The notes: generated from the sequence alone by a model not told the origin. Numbered from the stretch's first letter, positions 35,687 through 46,147 are shown. The stretch: DNA of 64,000 nt from Vagococcus fluvialis (GCF_003337315.1 NZ_QPJV01000013.1:1-64000), one strand, 5' to 3'. A program made the numbers and translations.

Positions 35687-36712
35687 TTAGTTGAATTGAA
35701 CACAAACAATTTCAGGAGCATAAAAATCTTTTTGTAAAAGAGTTAATTCTCCAGTTTCTTCGTTACGTTCAAATAAAGTTAAATTATCAGTATTTTGGTT
35801 AGCAACGATAACAAATTTTTGGTCAGGTGTTAAATCGAAATCTCTAGGGAAATCACCTTCAACAGAAATAAGTTGAATCAATTCAATTGATTTTCCGTCA
35901 TTTGCTACTTTATAAACTGCTAATGAGTTATGTCCACGATTTGATGCGTAAAGAAATTTACCATCTTTAGAAATACGAATCGCAGCTCCTCCACTAAATT
36001 CAGTGAAGTTCTCAGGTAAAGTAGAGATAACTTGCTCCTCAGTAAAGACACCAGTTGTAGCGTCATAACTTAATACAACAACTTCATTTGATAATTCACC
36101 AAATAGATAAGCTTGTTTTTGGTTTGGGTGAAAGACAATATGTCTTGGACCAGTACCAGGTTTTGCTTTAAAAGTAGCTACCTCTGTTAAAGCACCTTTA
36201 TCATCAACATCATATGTATAAACAGTGTCATTTCCTAAGTCACAAGCGATTAAGCGACCATCAGGAGCTAAGTCTGAGTAGTGAGCGTGTGCACTATTTT
36301 GATTTTCATGTGGGCCGTTACCAGTATGTTCTTTTCTATCGGCTAAAGTAAGAGAACCATCTGGATTGATTGTGTAAGAAGTAATCACACCTTTGTGGTA
36401 GTTAGCTCCGTAAACAAGTTGTCTTGTTTCATCAACAGCAACATAACAAGGAGGAGCTCCTTCTTCTGTAACGCGGTTTAAGAAGGTAAATGAGCCATCT
36501 TGATTTCTTTGGTAACTAGCAACGCCACCTAAATCACCATCTTTTGATACAGCATAAACAACTTCTTTGTCAGAAATTGCTAAAAAAGTAGGATTATCTT
36601 CAACAATTAAAGACTCAAGATTAACTAATTCTTTTTTCTCAGTATCAAATTCAACAGAATAGATACCTTTACTGTCTTTTTTAGTGTAAGAACCTAAAAT
36701 AATTTTTTCCAT
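35687..36712 (-). CDS. Lactonase family protein (6-phosphogluconolactonase, YkgB/Pgl type)
   Basis: A seven-bladed beta-propeller of 341 residues that likely hydrolyses 6-phosphogluconolactone in the oxidative pentose phosphate path. Repeated blade motifs such as DLAPDGRLIACDLGNDTVYTYDVD, GPRHIVFHPNQKQAYLFGE, ISKDGKFLYASNRGHNSLAVY and LTPDQKFVIVANQNTDNL are spaced about 50 residues apart. The ATG at 36712 follows GGGAAG. A single-gene unit. Lactonase activity is family inference. Confidence 0.88.
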   Translation of the reverse strand: MEKIILGSYTKKDSKGIYSVEFDTEKKELVNLESLIVEDNPTFLAISDKEVVYAVSKDGDLGGVASYQRNQDGSFTFLNRVTEEGAPPCYVAVDETRQLVYGANYHKGVITSYTINPDGSLTLADRKEHTGNGPHENQNSAHAHYSDLAPDGRLIACDLGNDTVYTYDVDDKGALTEVATFKAKPGTGPRHIVFHPNQKQAYLFGELSNEVVVLSYDATTGVFTEEQVISTLPENFTEFSGGAAIRISKDGKFLYASNRGHNSLAVYKVANDGKSIELIQLISVEGDFPRDFDLTPDQKFVIVANQNTDNLTLFERNEETGELTLLQKDFYAPEIVCVQFN

Positions 36713-36871
36713 TCAATAAACTTCCCTTCTTATATCTGATTTCCAATAGATTATAACATATAAAAAATAAGTATAAATAAAATTGATTTGATTTTAGAGA
36801 AGATTTTTAATTTTGGATTTTTATAGGGAAGTTTGAAGTAGATTTTTCTTTACAAGAAATAACGAAGAATA

Positions 36872-36880
36872 TGATATACT
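36872..36880 (+). promoter_or_regulatory. Extended -10 promoter of the gutA-like gene
   Basis: TGATATACT, an extended -10, lies 33 bases before the start codon; no good -35 at standard spacing. The same TGATATACTAAT string occurs before dnaD. Confidence 0.5.
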
Positions 36881-36913
36881 AATAAACATAAACTAATTAA
36901 GAGGTGTAAGGGA

Positions 36914-37276
36914 ATGAAAAAATCAGTCGTTAAGTCAATTGGGAAAAATGCGATTCATCCAAAGGATCCATTAATTATATTATTTGATGAAAGTGCAACT
37001 GACGCTTTAAAAAATGTTTCAGTTATTCAAAAATTTGATGAGTTAAATGATCACCTATTAAAAGCAGGAGATACATTATCTTTTGATGAACAAGAGTATA
37101 AAATAACTCAAGTTGGTCCTTTAGCTAATGAAAATTTACAAGCAATGGGGCATGTAACTGTTGTATTTAAAGAAGTTGCAGCAGAAGATGAAATGGCTAA
37201 CGCTTTATATGTAGAGCCTTTTATCTTACCTGAAATTATTGAGGGAACAGTGATTACCTACGCTATTATAAAGTAA
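36914..37276 (+). CDS. PTS glucitol/sorbitol-type EIIA component (orphan)
   Basis: A 120-residue single-domain protein of the PTS IIA-Gut family. Diagnostic parts are DPLIILFDESATDALKNVSV, LKAGDTLSFDEQEYKITQVG and NLQAMGHVTVVFKE with the GH histidine. No glucitol EIIB or EIIC gene is in the window; the next gene is an AI-2E-family protein 13 bases downstream, in the same unit. The arrangement suggests either a relic or a regulatory phospho-carrier. GAGGTG precedes the ATG. Confidence 0.87.
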   Translation: MKKSVVKSIGKNAIHPKDPLIILFDESATDALKNVSVIQKFDELNDHLLKAGDTLSFDEQEYKITQVGPLANENLQAMGHVTVVFKEVAAEDEMANALYVEPFILPEIIEGTVITYAIIK

Positions 37277-37289
37277 AGGAGAATCAGAC

Positions 37290-38468
37290 GTGCAATCAAA
37301 TAAACCAAATAAAGAAACAAAAAAATGGGCCAATCGATTATTATTAAATAATCAGATATTAATGCCTTTAATTATTATTGTCTTACTATTACTAATTGTT
37401 TTGTTATTTACAAAAGTATCCCATCTATTTCAACCAGTTGTTCAATTTATGGGAATAGTGGGTCTGCCAATTATTATCTCAGGTTTACTTTATTATATAT
37501 TTAATCCTGTTGTTAATTTTATGGAGAAAAAAGGAATCAAACGAGATTTCGGTATTACAATTTTATATATAGTGGTTATTGGTTTAATCGCTTGGGGTAT
37601 CATTATCTTAGTCCCAAAAATTGAAGCTCAAACCAAGAGTTTTATTGACGATTGGCCTATGTATTGGAAAACTATTGAGCATAAAACCTCAGAATTTTTC
37701 AATGCACCACTTTTTGAGCAGTTTAGCGAACCAATAGAAAATACAATAAATGAATTATTTAGTTCAATTAATTCAATTGCTAAGAGTATTTCTAAAAATG
37801 CCTTCACAGGAATCGGTAGTGTTGTAGGTGCAGTTGCTAATATTGTTGTAACCATTGTTACAGTACCATTCATTCTATTTTATTTATTAAAAGATGGAAA
37901 AAAATTAGCACCATTTGCTACACAATTTTTACCAACTAAAATTCGCAAGAAAACTTTAGTCATCTTAACAGACATTAATAAACAACTATCTTCATATGTA
38001 AGAGGACAGGTGACAGTAGCTATTGCAGTTGCTATTATGTTTATTATTGGTTTTTCAGTCATCGGATTAAACTATAGTATTACTTTAGGCATACTGGCTG
38101 GTTTTCTAAATTTAGTTCCATATGTAGGTTCAGCTTTAGCAACTATCCCAGCAATTATTTTAGCCTTAGTTGATGGTCCTAAAATGCTTGTAGCAGTTAT
38201 TATTGTCTTTGTTTTAGAACAAACGATTGAAGGTAAATTTATTTCACCTTTAGTCCTTGGAAGTCAGTTAGATATCCACCCGATTACAATTATTTTTGTA
38301 TTATTATCTGCAGGAAAAATATTTGGTATTATGGGTGTGATTATCGGAATTCCAGTCTATGCGGCAATTAAAGTAATAGTGACTCACTTATTTATCTGGT
38401 ACAAAGATTTCTCAGGGTTATATGAGGAAGACAACACTCAAAGAATAGAAGAAAAGGCTGATGCATAA
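37290..38468 (+). CDS. AI-2E family transporter
   Basis: A 392-residue membrane protein with about eight hydrophobic helices, N-terminal hairpins (about 22-60 and 65-110), a soluble insert (about 115-150), and the family signature LAGFLNLVPYVGSALATIPA near 275 and PLVLGSQLDIHPITIIFVLL near 320. Members export AI-2 or, in a large subgroup, act as Na+/H+ antiporters. The start is GTG, 9 bases after AAAGGAG. It follows an orphan EIIA-Gut gene. Confidence 0.88.
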   Translation: MQSNKPNKETKKWANRLLLNNQILMPLIIIVLLLLIVLLFTKVSHLFQPVVQFMGIVGLPIIISGLLYYIFNPVVNFMEKKGIKRDFGITILYIVVIGLIAWGIIILVPKIEAQTKSFIDDWPMYWKTIEHKTSEFFNAPLFEQFSEPIENTINELFSSINSIAKSISKNAFTGIGSVVGAVANIVVTIVTVPFILFYLLKDGKKLAPFATQFLPTKIRKKTLVILTDINKQLSSYVRGQVTVAIAVAIMFIIGFSVIGLNYSITLGILAGFLNLVPYVGSALATIPAIILALVDGPKMLVAVIIVFVLEQTIEGKFISPLVLGSQLDIHPITIIFVLLSAGKIFGIMGVIIGIPVYAAIKVIVTHLFIWYKDFSGLYEEDNTQRIEEKADA

Positions 38469-38486
38469 ATATGCGTCAGCCTTTTC
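38453..38486. terminator. Two-way terminator between AI-2E and azoR genes
   Basis: AAAAGGCTGATGCATA/TATGCGTCAGCCTTTT with one G-T pair and a 2-base loop, overlapping the end of the AI-2E gene. Confidence 0.88.
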
Positions 38487-38487
38487 A

Positions 38488-39099
38488 TTAAAATGTTTCT
38501 GCTAAATGTTCTGCTTTTTTATGAGCTTCTGCAATAATTTCTTCGGCTTTTTCTGGATAATGATCCACACCTTCAATAAAGATATGTTCAATATCAGTTA
38601 CACCCATAAAATTGAAAATTGTTTCAAGGTACTGAGAGCCAGGTTCGTTACCAGAGAATGAACCACCGTTTGATTGAATATGCAGTAATTTTTTCTCAGG
38701 AACTAAGCCAAGTGGTCCAGTTTCTGTATAAGTAAATGTTTTACCTTTAACAACAATTGTATCAATCCATGATTTTAAACGAGATGGAATATTTAAATTC
38801 CATAGTGGATTTGTTACAACAATTTTATCATGAGCTAAAAATTGTTCAGTTAATTCGTTAAAACGAGTTAATGTTGCTAATTGTTCAGCTGATAATTCAT
38901 TTTGACCAGCAGCAGTAGCCCAAGTTTCGAATAAATGAGCATCAATTTCTGGTACGTCTTCTTTATAAATATCAAGTACAGTAACTGTATCTGTTGGATT
39001 ATTTTTTTTATAAGAAGCAATAAACGCCTCTTGAGTTGCTACAGAACGTGATTTTTCTGCAGATAATGGATGTGCTTGAACGACTAAAAGATTTGTCAA
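38488..39099 (-). CDS. azoR: FMN-dependent NADH-azoreductase
   Basis: A flavodoxin-like quinone/azo-compound reductase of 203 residues. The N-terminus LLVVQAHPLSAEKSRSVATQEAFI forms the FMN phosphate loop, NPLWNLNIPSRLKSWID contacts FMN near residue 97, and LLHIQSNGGSF near 138 is the second flavin loop. A single-gene unit; GGGGGA-like sequence precedes the ATG. It likely detoxifies quinones. Confidence 0.92.
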   Translation of the reverse strand: MTNLLVVQAHPLSAEKSRSVATQEAFIASYKKNNPTDTVTVLDIYKEDVPEIDAHLFETWATAAGQNELSAEQLATLTRFNELTEQFLAHDKIVVTNPLWNLNIPSRLKSWIDTIVVKGKTFTYTETGPLGLVPEKKLLHIQSNGGSFSGNEPGSQYLETIFNFMGVTDIEHIFIEGVDHYPEKAEEIIAEAHKKAEHLAETF

Positions 39100-39288
39100 T
39101 GTGGTTCCCCCTACTTATTAATTGTTAGTTATTTTCTTCATTACTATAACGATAGTTTTATAAAAAGTAAAGAACAGATTTGTAAATTATAGGTTTACAG
39201 TGATTTTTTTACAATTTTTTAGGTAAGATAATGCTTTTTTTGCTAAATTAAAGTATACTATCATAGGATAAACTAGGGGGTTGAACTT

Positions 39289-39858
39289 GTGGCACAATTA
39301 TTTTTTAAACATGGGGCAATGAATAGTGGTAAAACAATTGAGATTTTAAAAGTTGCTCATAATTATGAAGAACAACAAAAGCCAGTTGTTTTAATGACTA
39401 GTGGACTCGATACAAGAGAAGCTGTTGGTGTTGTATCTAGTCGAATTGGCTTAAAAAGAGAAGCAATACCTATTTTTCATGAAACAAATGTTTATGAAAA
39501 AATCAAAGAACTATCCTATAAACCTTATTGTGTCTTAGTTGATGAATCTCAATTTTTGGAAAAAGAACATGTTATTCAATTTGCTAAAGTCGTTGATGAG
39601 CTTGATATACCAGTCATGGCGTTTGGATTAAAAAATGATTTCAGAAACGAATTGTTTGAAGGCTCTAAATATTTATTATTATATGCAGACAAAATTGAAG
39701 AGTTAAAAACAATTTGTTGGTTCTGCCATAAAAAAGCGACGATGAATTTAAGAATGAATGACAATAAACCTGTATACACAGGAGAGCAAATACAAATAGG
39801 TGGCAATGAATCTTATTTCCCAGTTTGTAGAAAGCATTATTTAAATCCACCACAATAG
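39289..39858 (+). CDS. tdk: Thymidine kinase
   Basis: Salvages thymidine to dTMP with ATP. The type II TK fold shows a P-loop [12 protein letters not shown] near residue 9, the catalytic glutamate in VLVDESQFL near 85, and a zinc lasso with CWFCHKK near 145 and a later cysteine in FPVCRKHY. The start is GTG behind AGGGGG at about 9 bases. 189 residues is standard. It heads the tdk-prfA-prmC-tsaC-glyA-upp stretch common in Firmicutes. Confidence 0.95.
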   Translation: MAQLFFKHGAMNSGKTIEILKVAHNYEEQQKPVVLMTSGLDTREAVGVVSSRIGLKREAIPIFHETNVYEKIKELSYKPYCVLVDESQFLEKEHVIQFAKVVDELDIPVMAFGLKNDFRNELFEGSKYLLLYADKIEELKTICWFCHKKATMNLRMNDNKPVYTGEQIQIGGNESYFPVCRKHYLNPPQ

Positions 39859-39913
39859 AAAATTAAGTATAAACTATGTATAATAAATGAGTGAAATAGA
39901 AAGGAAGAGATAA

Positions 39914-40984
39914 ATGTTTGATCAATTACAATCTCTTGAAGATCGTTACGAAGAATTAGGTGAATTGTTAAGTGACCCAGAAGTAGTAAGTGACACGAAA
40001 CGATTTATGGAGTTATCAAAAGAAGAGGCAAGTACAAGAGAAACAGTTGAGGTATATCGTCGTTATAAAGATGTTATCCAAGGAATTGCTGATTCAGAAG
40101 AATTATTAAGTGAAAAATTAGATGACGAATTACAAGAATTAGCTAAAGAAGAATTATCTGAATACAAAGCTGAAAAAGAAGAGTTAGAAGAAAAAATTAA
40201 AATTCTTTTACTACCTAAAGATCCTAATGATGATAAAAATATTATTATGGAAATTAGAGGAGCAGCCGGTGGAGATGAAGCAGCTTTATTTGCTGGTGAT
40301 TTATTTGAAATGTATCAAAGTTACGCATCTGCTCAAGGTTGGAAATTTGAAGTAATGGATGCTAATATCACTGGAATTGGTGGTTACAAAGAGGTAACAA
40401 TCATGATTTCAGGACAAAGTGTCTTCTCTAAATTAAAATACGAAAGTGGAGCGCACCGTGTCCAACGTGTTCCTTCAACAGAGTCACAAGGCCGTGTTCA
40501 TACGTCAACTGCTACTGTAGTTGTTTTACCAGAAGCTGAAGAAGTTGAATTAGACTTAGAAGATAAAGATATTCGTATTGATATTTATCACGCAAGTGGA
40601 GCTGGTGGACAGCACGTTAATAAGACAGCCTCAGCTGTACGTTTAACACATATTCCAACTGGAATTGCTGTAGCTATGCAAGACGAGCGTTCTCAGCTTA
40701 AAAACAGAGAGAAAGCTATGAAAGTTTTACGTGCTCGTGTTTATGACCAAATGTTACAAGAGAGCCAAAGTGAATATGATGCAACAAGAAAATCAGCAGT
40801 TGGTACTGGGGATCGTTCTGAGCGTATTAGAACTTATAACTTCCCTCAAAACCGTGTCACAGATCACCGTATTGGTTTGACGATTCAAAAATTAGATCAA
40901 ATTTTATCTGGTAAAGTAGATGAAATTATTGATGCGCTAATTATTTATGATCAAACTGAACAGTTGGCGAAATTAAATGACTAA
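39914..40984 (+). CDS. prfA: Peptide chain release factor 1
   Basis: Recognises UAA and UAG and releases the finished peptide. The 356-residue protein has the N-terminal coiled domain, the [18 protein letters not shown] motif near residue 230 whose Gln is methylated by PrmC, and the usual [15 protein letters not shown] helix. AAAGGAAGAG precedes the ATG. prmC begins 8 bases before this gene ends, so enzyme and substrate are co-translated. Confidence 0.97.
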   Translation: MFDQLQSLEDRYEELGELLSDPEVVSDTKRFMELSKEEASTRETVEVYRRYKDVIQGIADSEELLSEKLDDELQELAKEELSEYKAEKEELEEKIKILLLPKDPNDDKNIIMEIRGAAGGDEAALFAGDLFEMYQSYASAQGWKFEVMDANITGIGGYKEVTIMISGQSVFSKLKYESGAHRVQRVPSTESQGRVHTSTATVVVLPEAEEVELDLEDKDIRIDIYHASGAGGQHVNKTASAVRLTHIPTGIAVAMQDERSQLKNREKAMKVLRARVYDQMLQESQSEYDATRKSAVGTGDRSERIRTYNFPQNRVTDHRIGLTIQKLDQILSGKVDEIIDALIIYDQTEQLAKLND

Positions 40985-41819
40985 TACTAAAACATATTTT
41001 GAAGTCCTAAAATGGGCTTCTTCTTTTTTAGAAAATAATCATCAGGAAGCCTATATTGCTGAGTATTTATTACTGGAAAAAAATAGATGGACTAAAACTG
41101 ATTTATTAATGAATTTTAAAAAGCAAATGCCTTTAGCTGAGTATAATGCTTATAAAGCTGACTTAGAAAAAGTTACTCTACATATTCCTGTACAGTACCT
41201 AATTGGCTCAACTGAGTTTTATGGTAGACGTTTTAAGGTTAACGAACATACCTTGATTCCAAGACCTGAAACAGAAGAGTTAGTTGAATTAATTTTAAAA
41301 GATAATTACCAAGAAAATTTAGAAGTTGTAGATATTGGAACTGGTACTGGAATTATCGCTTTATCTTTAAGTCTAGAAAATCCAACTTGGAAAGTTACTG
41401 GACTGGATATTTCAAAAGAAGCGTTAAAAATTGCTACAAAGAATAATCAAGCACTTGAAGGACAGGTTGATTTTTTAGAAAGTGATGTATTATCAAAATT
41501 TCCAAAGAATAAAAAAATTGATATATTAGTTTCAAACCCTCCGTACATTAGTTATGACGAGTGGGAAGAGATGGATGAGTCTGTTAGAGAGTATGAACCA
41601 AAACAAGCTCTTTTTGCGGAAAATAACGGATTAGCTATTTATGAAAAAATTGCTAAGGAGAGTACTACTGTTTTATCAGAAACTGGTAGAATTTATTTGG
41701 AAATTGGTTACTTACAGGGTGAATCTGTTAGTCAAATTTTTAAAGAAGCATATCCAACAAAAAATGTTCGTGTGATAACGGATTTAAACGGCCAAGATAG
41801 AATAATTGAAGTGAAATAA
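40977..41819 (+). CDS. prmC: Release factor glutamine methyltransferase
   Basis: Methylates the GGQ glutamine of RF1 and RF2 with S-adenosylmethionine. A helical N-terminal domain (about 1-85) is followed by a Rossmann methyltransferase with [13 protein letters not shown] (SAM, near 120) and the catalytic [10 protein letters not shown] near 185. 280 residues. It overlaps prfA by 8 bases and precedes tsaC by about 13 bases. Confidence 0.96.
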   Translation: MTNTKTYFEVLKWASSFLENNHQEAYIAEYLLLEKNRWTKTDLLMNFKKQMPLAEYNAYKADLEKVTLHIPVQYLIGSTEFYGRRFKVNEHTLIPRPETEELVELILKDNYQENLEVVDIGTGTGIIALSLSLENPTWKVTGLDISKEALKIATKNNQALEGQVDFLESDVLSKFPKNKKIDILVSNPPYISYDEWEEMDESVREYEPKQALFAENNGLAIYEKIAKESTTVLSETGRIYLEIGYLQGESVSQIFKEAYPTKNVRVITDLNGQDRIIEVK

Positions 41820-41832
41820 AGGAAGTGTTTTG

Positions 41833-42858
41833 ATGGAAACAATCATAATTCAACAAGCAGAGATAGAAAAAGCCATTGAAGGAATAAAAGAGGGACAATT
41901 AGTAGCATTTCCTACTGAAACAGTTTACGGACTTGGGGCAGATGCAACGAATGAGTCAGCAGTTAAATCTGTTTATGCGGCTAAAGGCAGACCAAGTGAT
42001 AATCCGTTAATTGTTCATGTGGCAAATAAAAATCAAGTAGCTCAGTTTGTGGAACAGATTCCTGAGAAAGCAGTGAAGTTAATAGAGCATTTTTGGCCAG
42101 GTCCTTTAACTTTAATTTTTAATTTAAAAGAAGAATCAGGTCTTTCAAGCACTGTAACTGGTGGTTTAAAAACAGCAGCATTTAGAATGCCAAATAATGA
42201 GTTAACTTTAAAATTAATAACAGAATCAGAGAAAGTCTTAGTTGGGCCAAGTGCTAATACATCCGGCTTACCAAGTCCAACAACAGCAGAACATGTTTAT
42301 CATGATTTAGCTGGGAAAATATTTGGCATCTTAGATGGTGGTGCTTGTGAGGTTGGTTTAGAATCAACTGTTCTTGACATGTCAACAGACTCTACGCTGC
42401 CAACTATCTTAAGACCAGGAGCTGTGACTCAGAGTCAATTAGAAGCTGTTATTGGTGAGGTAGTTATTGACAGTCATTTAGTTAGTGAGTCAGAAAAACC
42501 AAAAGCACCAGGGATGAAATACAAGCACTATTCACCGAAAACTCCTGTCATAATGATTGATTATAAAACTAATAATTGGCAAGAGGCCATTAATGCTTAT
42601 AAAAATGAGAATAAAAAAGTTGGTTTACTAGTTAATAAAGAACTATTAAGTAAGTTGAAACATTATGATGAAGTCTATTCTTTATCTGAAACAAGAGAAG
42701 TAAAAGAGGCTATGGCAAATCTTTTTGCTGGTTTAAGAGCGTTAGATAATGAAAACGTGGATATCATTTTTTCAGAAACATATCCTGAAAAAGACGAAGG
42801 TTTAGCTTACATGAATCGATTAAAGAAAGCATCTAGTGGAAAAAAATATTTAAATTAA
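41833..42858 (+). CDS. tsaC: L-threonylcarbamoyladenylate synthase (Sua5/YwlC type)
   Basis: Makes threonylcarbamoyl-AMP from threonine, bicarbonate and ATP for the t6A37 tRNA modification. The YrdC domain (about 10-205) has the KxR-type start AAKGRPSDNPLIVH, FWPGPLTLIF, and a SANTSGLPSPTTAEHV block; the Sua5 C-terminal domain (about 240-340) begins after PGMKYKHYSPKTPV. ATG 41833 follows AAAGGAAG; a TTG one codon before it is in frame. 341 residues, the two-domain form. Confidence 0.94.
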   Translation: METIIIQQAEIEKAIEGIKEGQLVAFPTETVYGLGADATNESAVKSVYAAKGRPSDNPLIVHVANKNQVAQFVEQIPEKAVKLIEHFWPGPLTLIFNLKEESGLSSTVTGGLKTAAFRMPNNELTLKLITESEKVLVGPSANTSGLPSPTTAEHVYHDLAGKIFGILDGGACEVGLESTVLDMSTDSTLPTILRPGAVTQSQLEAVIGEVVIDSHLVSESEKPKAPGMKYKHYSPKTPVIMIDYKTNNWQEAINAYKNENKKVGLLVNKELLSKLKHYDEVYSLSETREVKEAMANLFAGLRALDNENVDIIFSETYPEKDEGLAYMNRLKKASSGKKYLN

Positions 42859-42897
42859 GAAAAGTTATGATACAATGTATGTAATTTAGGAGAAAGA

Positions 42898-44148
42898 GTG
42901 GGATTGTCAATGGATTATAAACAGGCAGATGCTGTCCTTTGGGATGCAATAGAAAATGAAAAAAATCGTCAAGAGAATAATATTGAATTAATTGCCTCAG
43001 AAAACTTTGTTTCAGAAGCTGTTATGGCAGCTCAAGGAAGTGTATTAACAAATAAATATGCAGAAGGTTACCCAGGAAAACGTTACTATGGTGGATGTGA
43101 ATTTGTAGATATCGTTGAGAATTTAGCAATTGAACGTGTCTGTGATTTATTTGATGCTAAATTTGCTAATGTTCAGCCTCACTCAGGCTCTCAAGCAAAT
43201 ACTGCTGCTTATATGGCTTTAGTCAACCCAGGCGATACAATTATGGGAATGGACTTAACCGCTGGTGGACATTTAACACATGGTTCACCAGTTAACTTTA
43301 GTGGTAAAACATATAATTTTGTTTCTTACGGAGTAGATCCAGTTACAGAAGTAATCGATTATGAAGTTGTTAAAATTTTGGCTAGAAAACATCAACCAAA
43401 ATTAATTGTTGCGGGTGCTAGTGCTTATTCTCGCGAGATTGACTTTAAAAAATTCAGAGAAATTGCTGATAGTGTTGGAGCTAAGTTAATGGTGGATATG
43501 GCTCATATTGCAGGTCTTGTAGCAACAGGACTGCACCAAAATCCAATGGACTATGCAGATATTGTGACATCAACTACTCACAAAACATTAAGAGGTCCTC
43601 GTGGTGGTGTTATTTTAACAAATGATGCTGATTTAGCTAAAAAAATTAATAGTAATATTTTCCCTGGCATTCAAGGTGGCCCACTAGAGCATGTTATTGC
43701 TGCAAAAGCAGTTGCCTTTAGAGAAGCTTTATTACCAGAGTTTAAAGAATATAGTGAACAAGTAGTAGCTAATGCAAAAGCAATGGCACGTGTTATTAAT
43801 CAAACAGTAGGTCCACGTTTAATTAGTGGTGACACTGATAATCATTTATTATTAATTGATGTCACTGATTTAGGATTAACAGGTAAACAAGCAGAAGCTA
43901 TTTTAGATAGTGTTCATATTACTGTTAACAAAAATACGATTCCCTTTGAAAGTCGTAGTCCTTTTGAAACAAGTGGTATTAGAATTGGAACACCAGCTGT
44001 TACATCACGTGGTTTCAAAGAAGAAGACTGTCAAAAAATTGCTGAATTAATTATTGAATCTTTAGTTAATTTTGAAAGTGAAGAAGCTTTAGAAGCAATT
44101 CGCGGTGAGGTTGCTAATTTAATTGAGAAACATCCATTATATAAATAA
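42898..44148 (+). CDS. glyA: Serine hydroxymethyltransferase
   Basis: Interconverts serine and glycine with tetrahydrofolate, the main source of one-carbon units. The protein has [38 protein letters not shown], and the PLP lysine in [14 protein letters not shown] near residue 230. GTG 42898 is 5 bases after AGGAG; ATG 42910 (MDYKQ) is an alternative 17 bases away. 416 residues. The gap before it is only 39 bases, leaving no room for a glycine or folate riboswitch. A terminator follows. Confidence 0.96.
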   Translation: MGLSMDYKQADAVLWDAIENEKNRQENNIELIASENFVSEAVMAAQGSVLTNKYAEGYPGKRYYGGCEFVDIVENLAIERVCDLFDAKFANVQPHSGSQANTAAYMALVNPGDTIMGMDLTAGGHLTHGSPVNFSGKTYNFVSYGVDPVTEVIDYEVVKILARKHQPKLIVAGASAYSREIDFKKFREIADSVGAKLMVDMAHIAGLVATGLHQNPMDYADIVTSTTHKTLRGPRGGVILTNDADLAKKINSNIFPGIQGGPLEHVIAAKAVAFREALLPEFKEYSEQVVANAKAMARVINQTVGPRLISGDTDNHLLLIDVTDLGLTGKQAEAILDSVHITVNKNTIPFESRSPFETSGIRIGTPAVTSRGFKEEDCQKIAELIIESLVNFESEEALEAIRGEVANLIEKHPLYK

Positions 44149-44155
44149 AAAAATT

Positions 44156-44186
44156 AAGGTAATTGGCTAGTCAATTACCTTTTTTT
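44156..44186 (+). terminator. Terminator of glyA
   Basis: AAGGTAATTG/CAATTACCTT perfect stem, 6-base loop, T7. Confidence 0.92.
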
Positions 44187-44229
44187 CCGTTACAATAGAT
44201 TGGAACAAAATTTAAAGGAGAATCATGAT

Positions 44230-44859
44230 ATGGGAAAATTTCAGGTTATTGATCATCCACTTATTCAACACAAATTAACAATCATTAGAGAGAAAAGTTG
44301 TGGAACGAAAGTATTTCGTGAAGTAGTTGATGAAATTGCTATGTTAATGGCATACGAAGTTTCAAGAGATATGCCTCTTGAAGACATCGAAATTGAAACA
44401 CCAATGGGTAAAACTATCCAAAAAACATTAACAGGGAAAAAAGTTGCGATTGTCCCAATACTTCGTGCAGGAATTGGTATGGTAGACGGCATGTTAGAGT
44501 TAATTCCAGCTGCTAAAGTAGGACACGTTGGTTTGTATCGTGATGAAGAAACATTTGAACCAGTAGAGTATTTTGTTAAATTACCAGCAGATATCGCTGA
44601 ACGTCAATTGTTTGTAGTAGATCCAATGTTAGCTACAGGTGGTTCTGCAATTATGGCTATTGATTTACTTAAAAAACGTGGGGCAACTAACATCAAATTT
44701 GTTTGTTTAGTAGCAGCACCAGAAGGAATCAAAGCACTTCAAGAAGCTCATCCAGATGTAGATATCTACACTGCTGGATTAGACGAAAAATTAAATGAAC
44801 AAGGTTATATTGTACCAGGTCTTGGAGACGCTGGCGACCGTTTATTTGGAACTAAATAA
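44230..44859 (+). CDS. upp: Uracil phosphoribosyltransferase
   Basis: Salvages uracil to UMP with PRPP. The 209-residue protein starts [17 protein letters not shown], has the [14 protein letters not shown] segment near residue 75 and the PRPP-binding [10 protein letters not shown] near 130, and ends with [13 protein letters not shown] as in the family. ATG 44230 lies 9 bases after AAAGGAG; an upstream in-frame TTG at 44200 lies before that site and is not used. Confidence 0.97.
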   Translation: MGKFQVIDHPLIQHKLTIIREKSCGTKVFREVVDEIAMLMAYEVSRDMPLEDIEIETPMGKTIQKTLTGKKVAIVPILRAGIGMVDGMLELIPAAKVGHVGLYRDEETFEPVEYFVKLPADIAERQLFVVDPMLATGGSAIMAIDLLKKRGATNIKFVCLVAAPEGIKALQEAHPDVDIYTAGLDEKLNEQGYIVPGLGDAGDRLFGTK

Positions 44860-44880
44860 ACATAACTTTTGAATAAAAAT

Positions 44881-44932
44881 AACTCCGATTATAGAGAGCA
44901 GTTAATCTATAATCGGAGTTTCTCTTGTCTTT
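44881..44932 (+). terminator. Terminator of upp
   Basis: AACTCCGATTATAGA/TCTATAATCGGAGTT is a perfect 15-bp stem followed by a pyrimidine-rich but broken T tract, so termination may be partial. Confidence 0.75.
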
Positions 44933-44949
44933 AAAGGAGAGTGTAGAAA

Positions 44950-46107
44950 ATGAAGACTAAAGAAAATAAATGGGATATTCCAGAAATTAAAGAAGAATAT
45001 AAAATAGAAAATTTTAGACCGTTAACGATTAAGGAAAGACTTGAAATCTATTCAAGGCTCAATAAACAACAAAGAAATTTAATAGATGATCATAGAAAGT
45101 TTTTAATTCGGTCTGAATTTTTAAAAGATAGTTACTTGAAAGCATCTGATTGGGAATTTGTGGATTTAAAAATTGATGAAAAATACCCAGATATTCATAA
45201 AAAAGAACATATGCTATATTGTGAATGTGGTAGACGTTTGAAATATCAATACATTGTCAAATCAAAAGAAAAACAAACTCTAATGACTTTAGGTATTCAG
45301 CATTTTAAAGATCATTTAAATATACCGCAACAAGTGGCAACTGAAATTACTCAAAGATTAAACAATGTGGATTTTGCTCTAGATGAATTACTATGGTTAA
45401 AGCGATTAGGAATAGAGTTTCCAAAAGAGTTGTGGGAGAATTATGCCTTTTTTATTTATGCAAATCAATTCTCTAATTCACAATTAAGTTTAAACTTGAA
45501 CTTAGCAAGACGGGTTTCTGATTTTAAAGAAGTTGATATGCCAATCTATATTTCTGATTATCAAGCTGTTTTAAAAGAAATTGAAAGACTTAAAAAAGGA
45601 CAAGAAAAAATTAATCATGAATTGTTTAATCAAGATAATTTTCAGAAGTTTCAAAGCAGTTTACCTTCGATAATTAATCAAGAGACTCTTTTTAACCAAG
45701 CTAGTATTTGGTCCAGTGCTATTCAAAAGAGATTAAAAACTCATCCAGAAAAACCTCAATTACCTAAAAAATATTTTGAAGAACTGTTTTCGATTTTACA
45801 GTTAGATAGAGAAAAACGTGAAAAAGAACTTAATCTTTTTGCTAATAGAGGAATGGGAAAATGGATTCAAAAAGAAGTCTATGAACACTTATTAAATATG
45901 GTTAACGCATACGGTTTAGAAGAGGAGTTTTTAAATCAAATTCATCCCTTTATGCGAGAAGGATTAACTGGATTTTTATCTGAAAATAGGCTGCAAAAAG
46001 AAACAGAAGTTAATGAAAGTCTAAGAGAGATAGAAACTATTTTAAACACCTTAGATAAGACTGCTCAAGAGACTATTCTAAAAAAACTACAGGAAACTAT
46101 TTTGTAA
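44950..46107 (+). CDS. Unrecognised 385-residue protein upstream of dnaD
   Basis: I do not recognise this family. It is a soluble, lysine- and glutamate-rich, mostly helical protein. Residues about 20-60 are a charged helical pair (TIKERLEIYSRLNKQQRNLIDDHRKF). Near 93-100 lies a CECGRRLKYQY segment that looks like half of a zinc ribbon, but no second cysteine pair follows. A long helical region with KEIERLKKGQEKIN and a C-terminal repeat-like helix (IETILNTLDKTAQETILKKLQETIL) complete it. AAAGGAG precedes the ATG. It ends 66 bases before dnaD, which has its own extended -10. Confidence 0.8.
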   Translation: MKTKENKWDIPEIKEEYKIENFRPLTIKERLEIYSRLNKQQRNLIDDHRKFLIRSEFLKDSYLKASDWEFVDLKIDEKYPDIHKKEHMLYCECGRRLKYQYIVKSKEKQTLMTLGIQHFKDHLNIPQQVATEITQRLNNVDFALDELLWLKRLGIEFPKELWENYAFFIYANQFSNSQLSLNLNLARRVSDFKEVDMPIYISDYQAVLKEIERLKKGQEKINHELFNQDNFQKFQSSLPSIINQETLFNQASIWSSAIQKRLKTHPEKPQLPKKYFEELFSILQLDREKREKELNLFANRGMGKWIQKEVYEHLLNMVNAYGLEEEFLNQIHPFMREGLTGFLSENRLQKETEVNESLREIETILNTLDKTAQETILKKLQETIL

Positions 46108-46138
46108 GAATCTTAACACTTCTTTTTGTAGCAGAATT

Positions 46139-46147
46139 TGATATACT
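46139..46147 (+). promoter_or_regulatory. Extended -10 promoter of dnaD
   Basis: TGATATACT, an extended -10, 27 bases before the dnaD ATG; no clear -35. Confidence 0.5.

Noticed and set aside
42859-42897. Glycine or tetrahydrofolate riboswitch ahead of glyA
   Set aside because: The gap is only 39 bases and is filled by a promoter-like string and the ribosome site.
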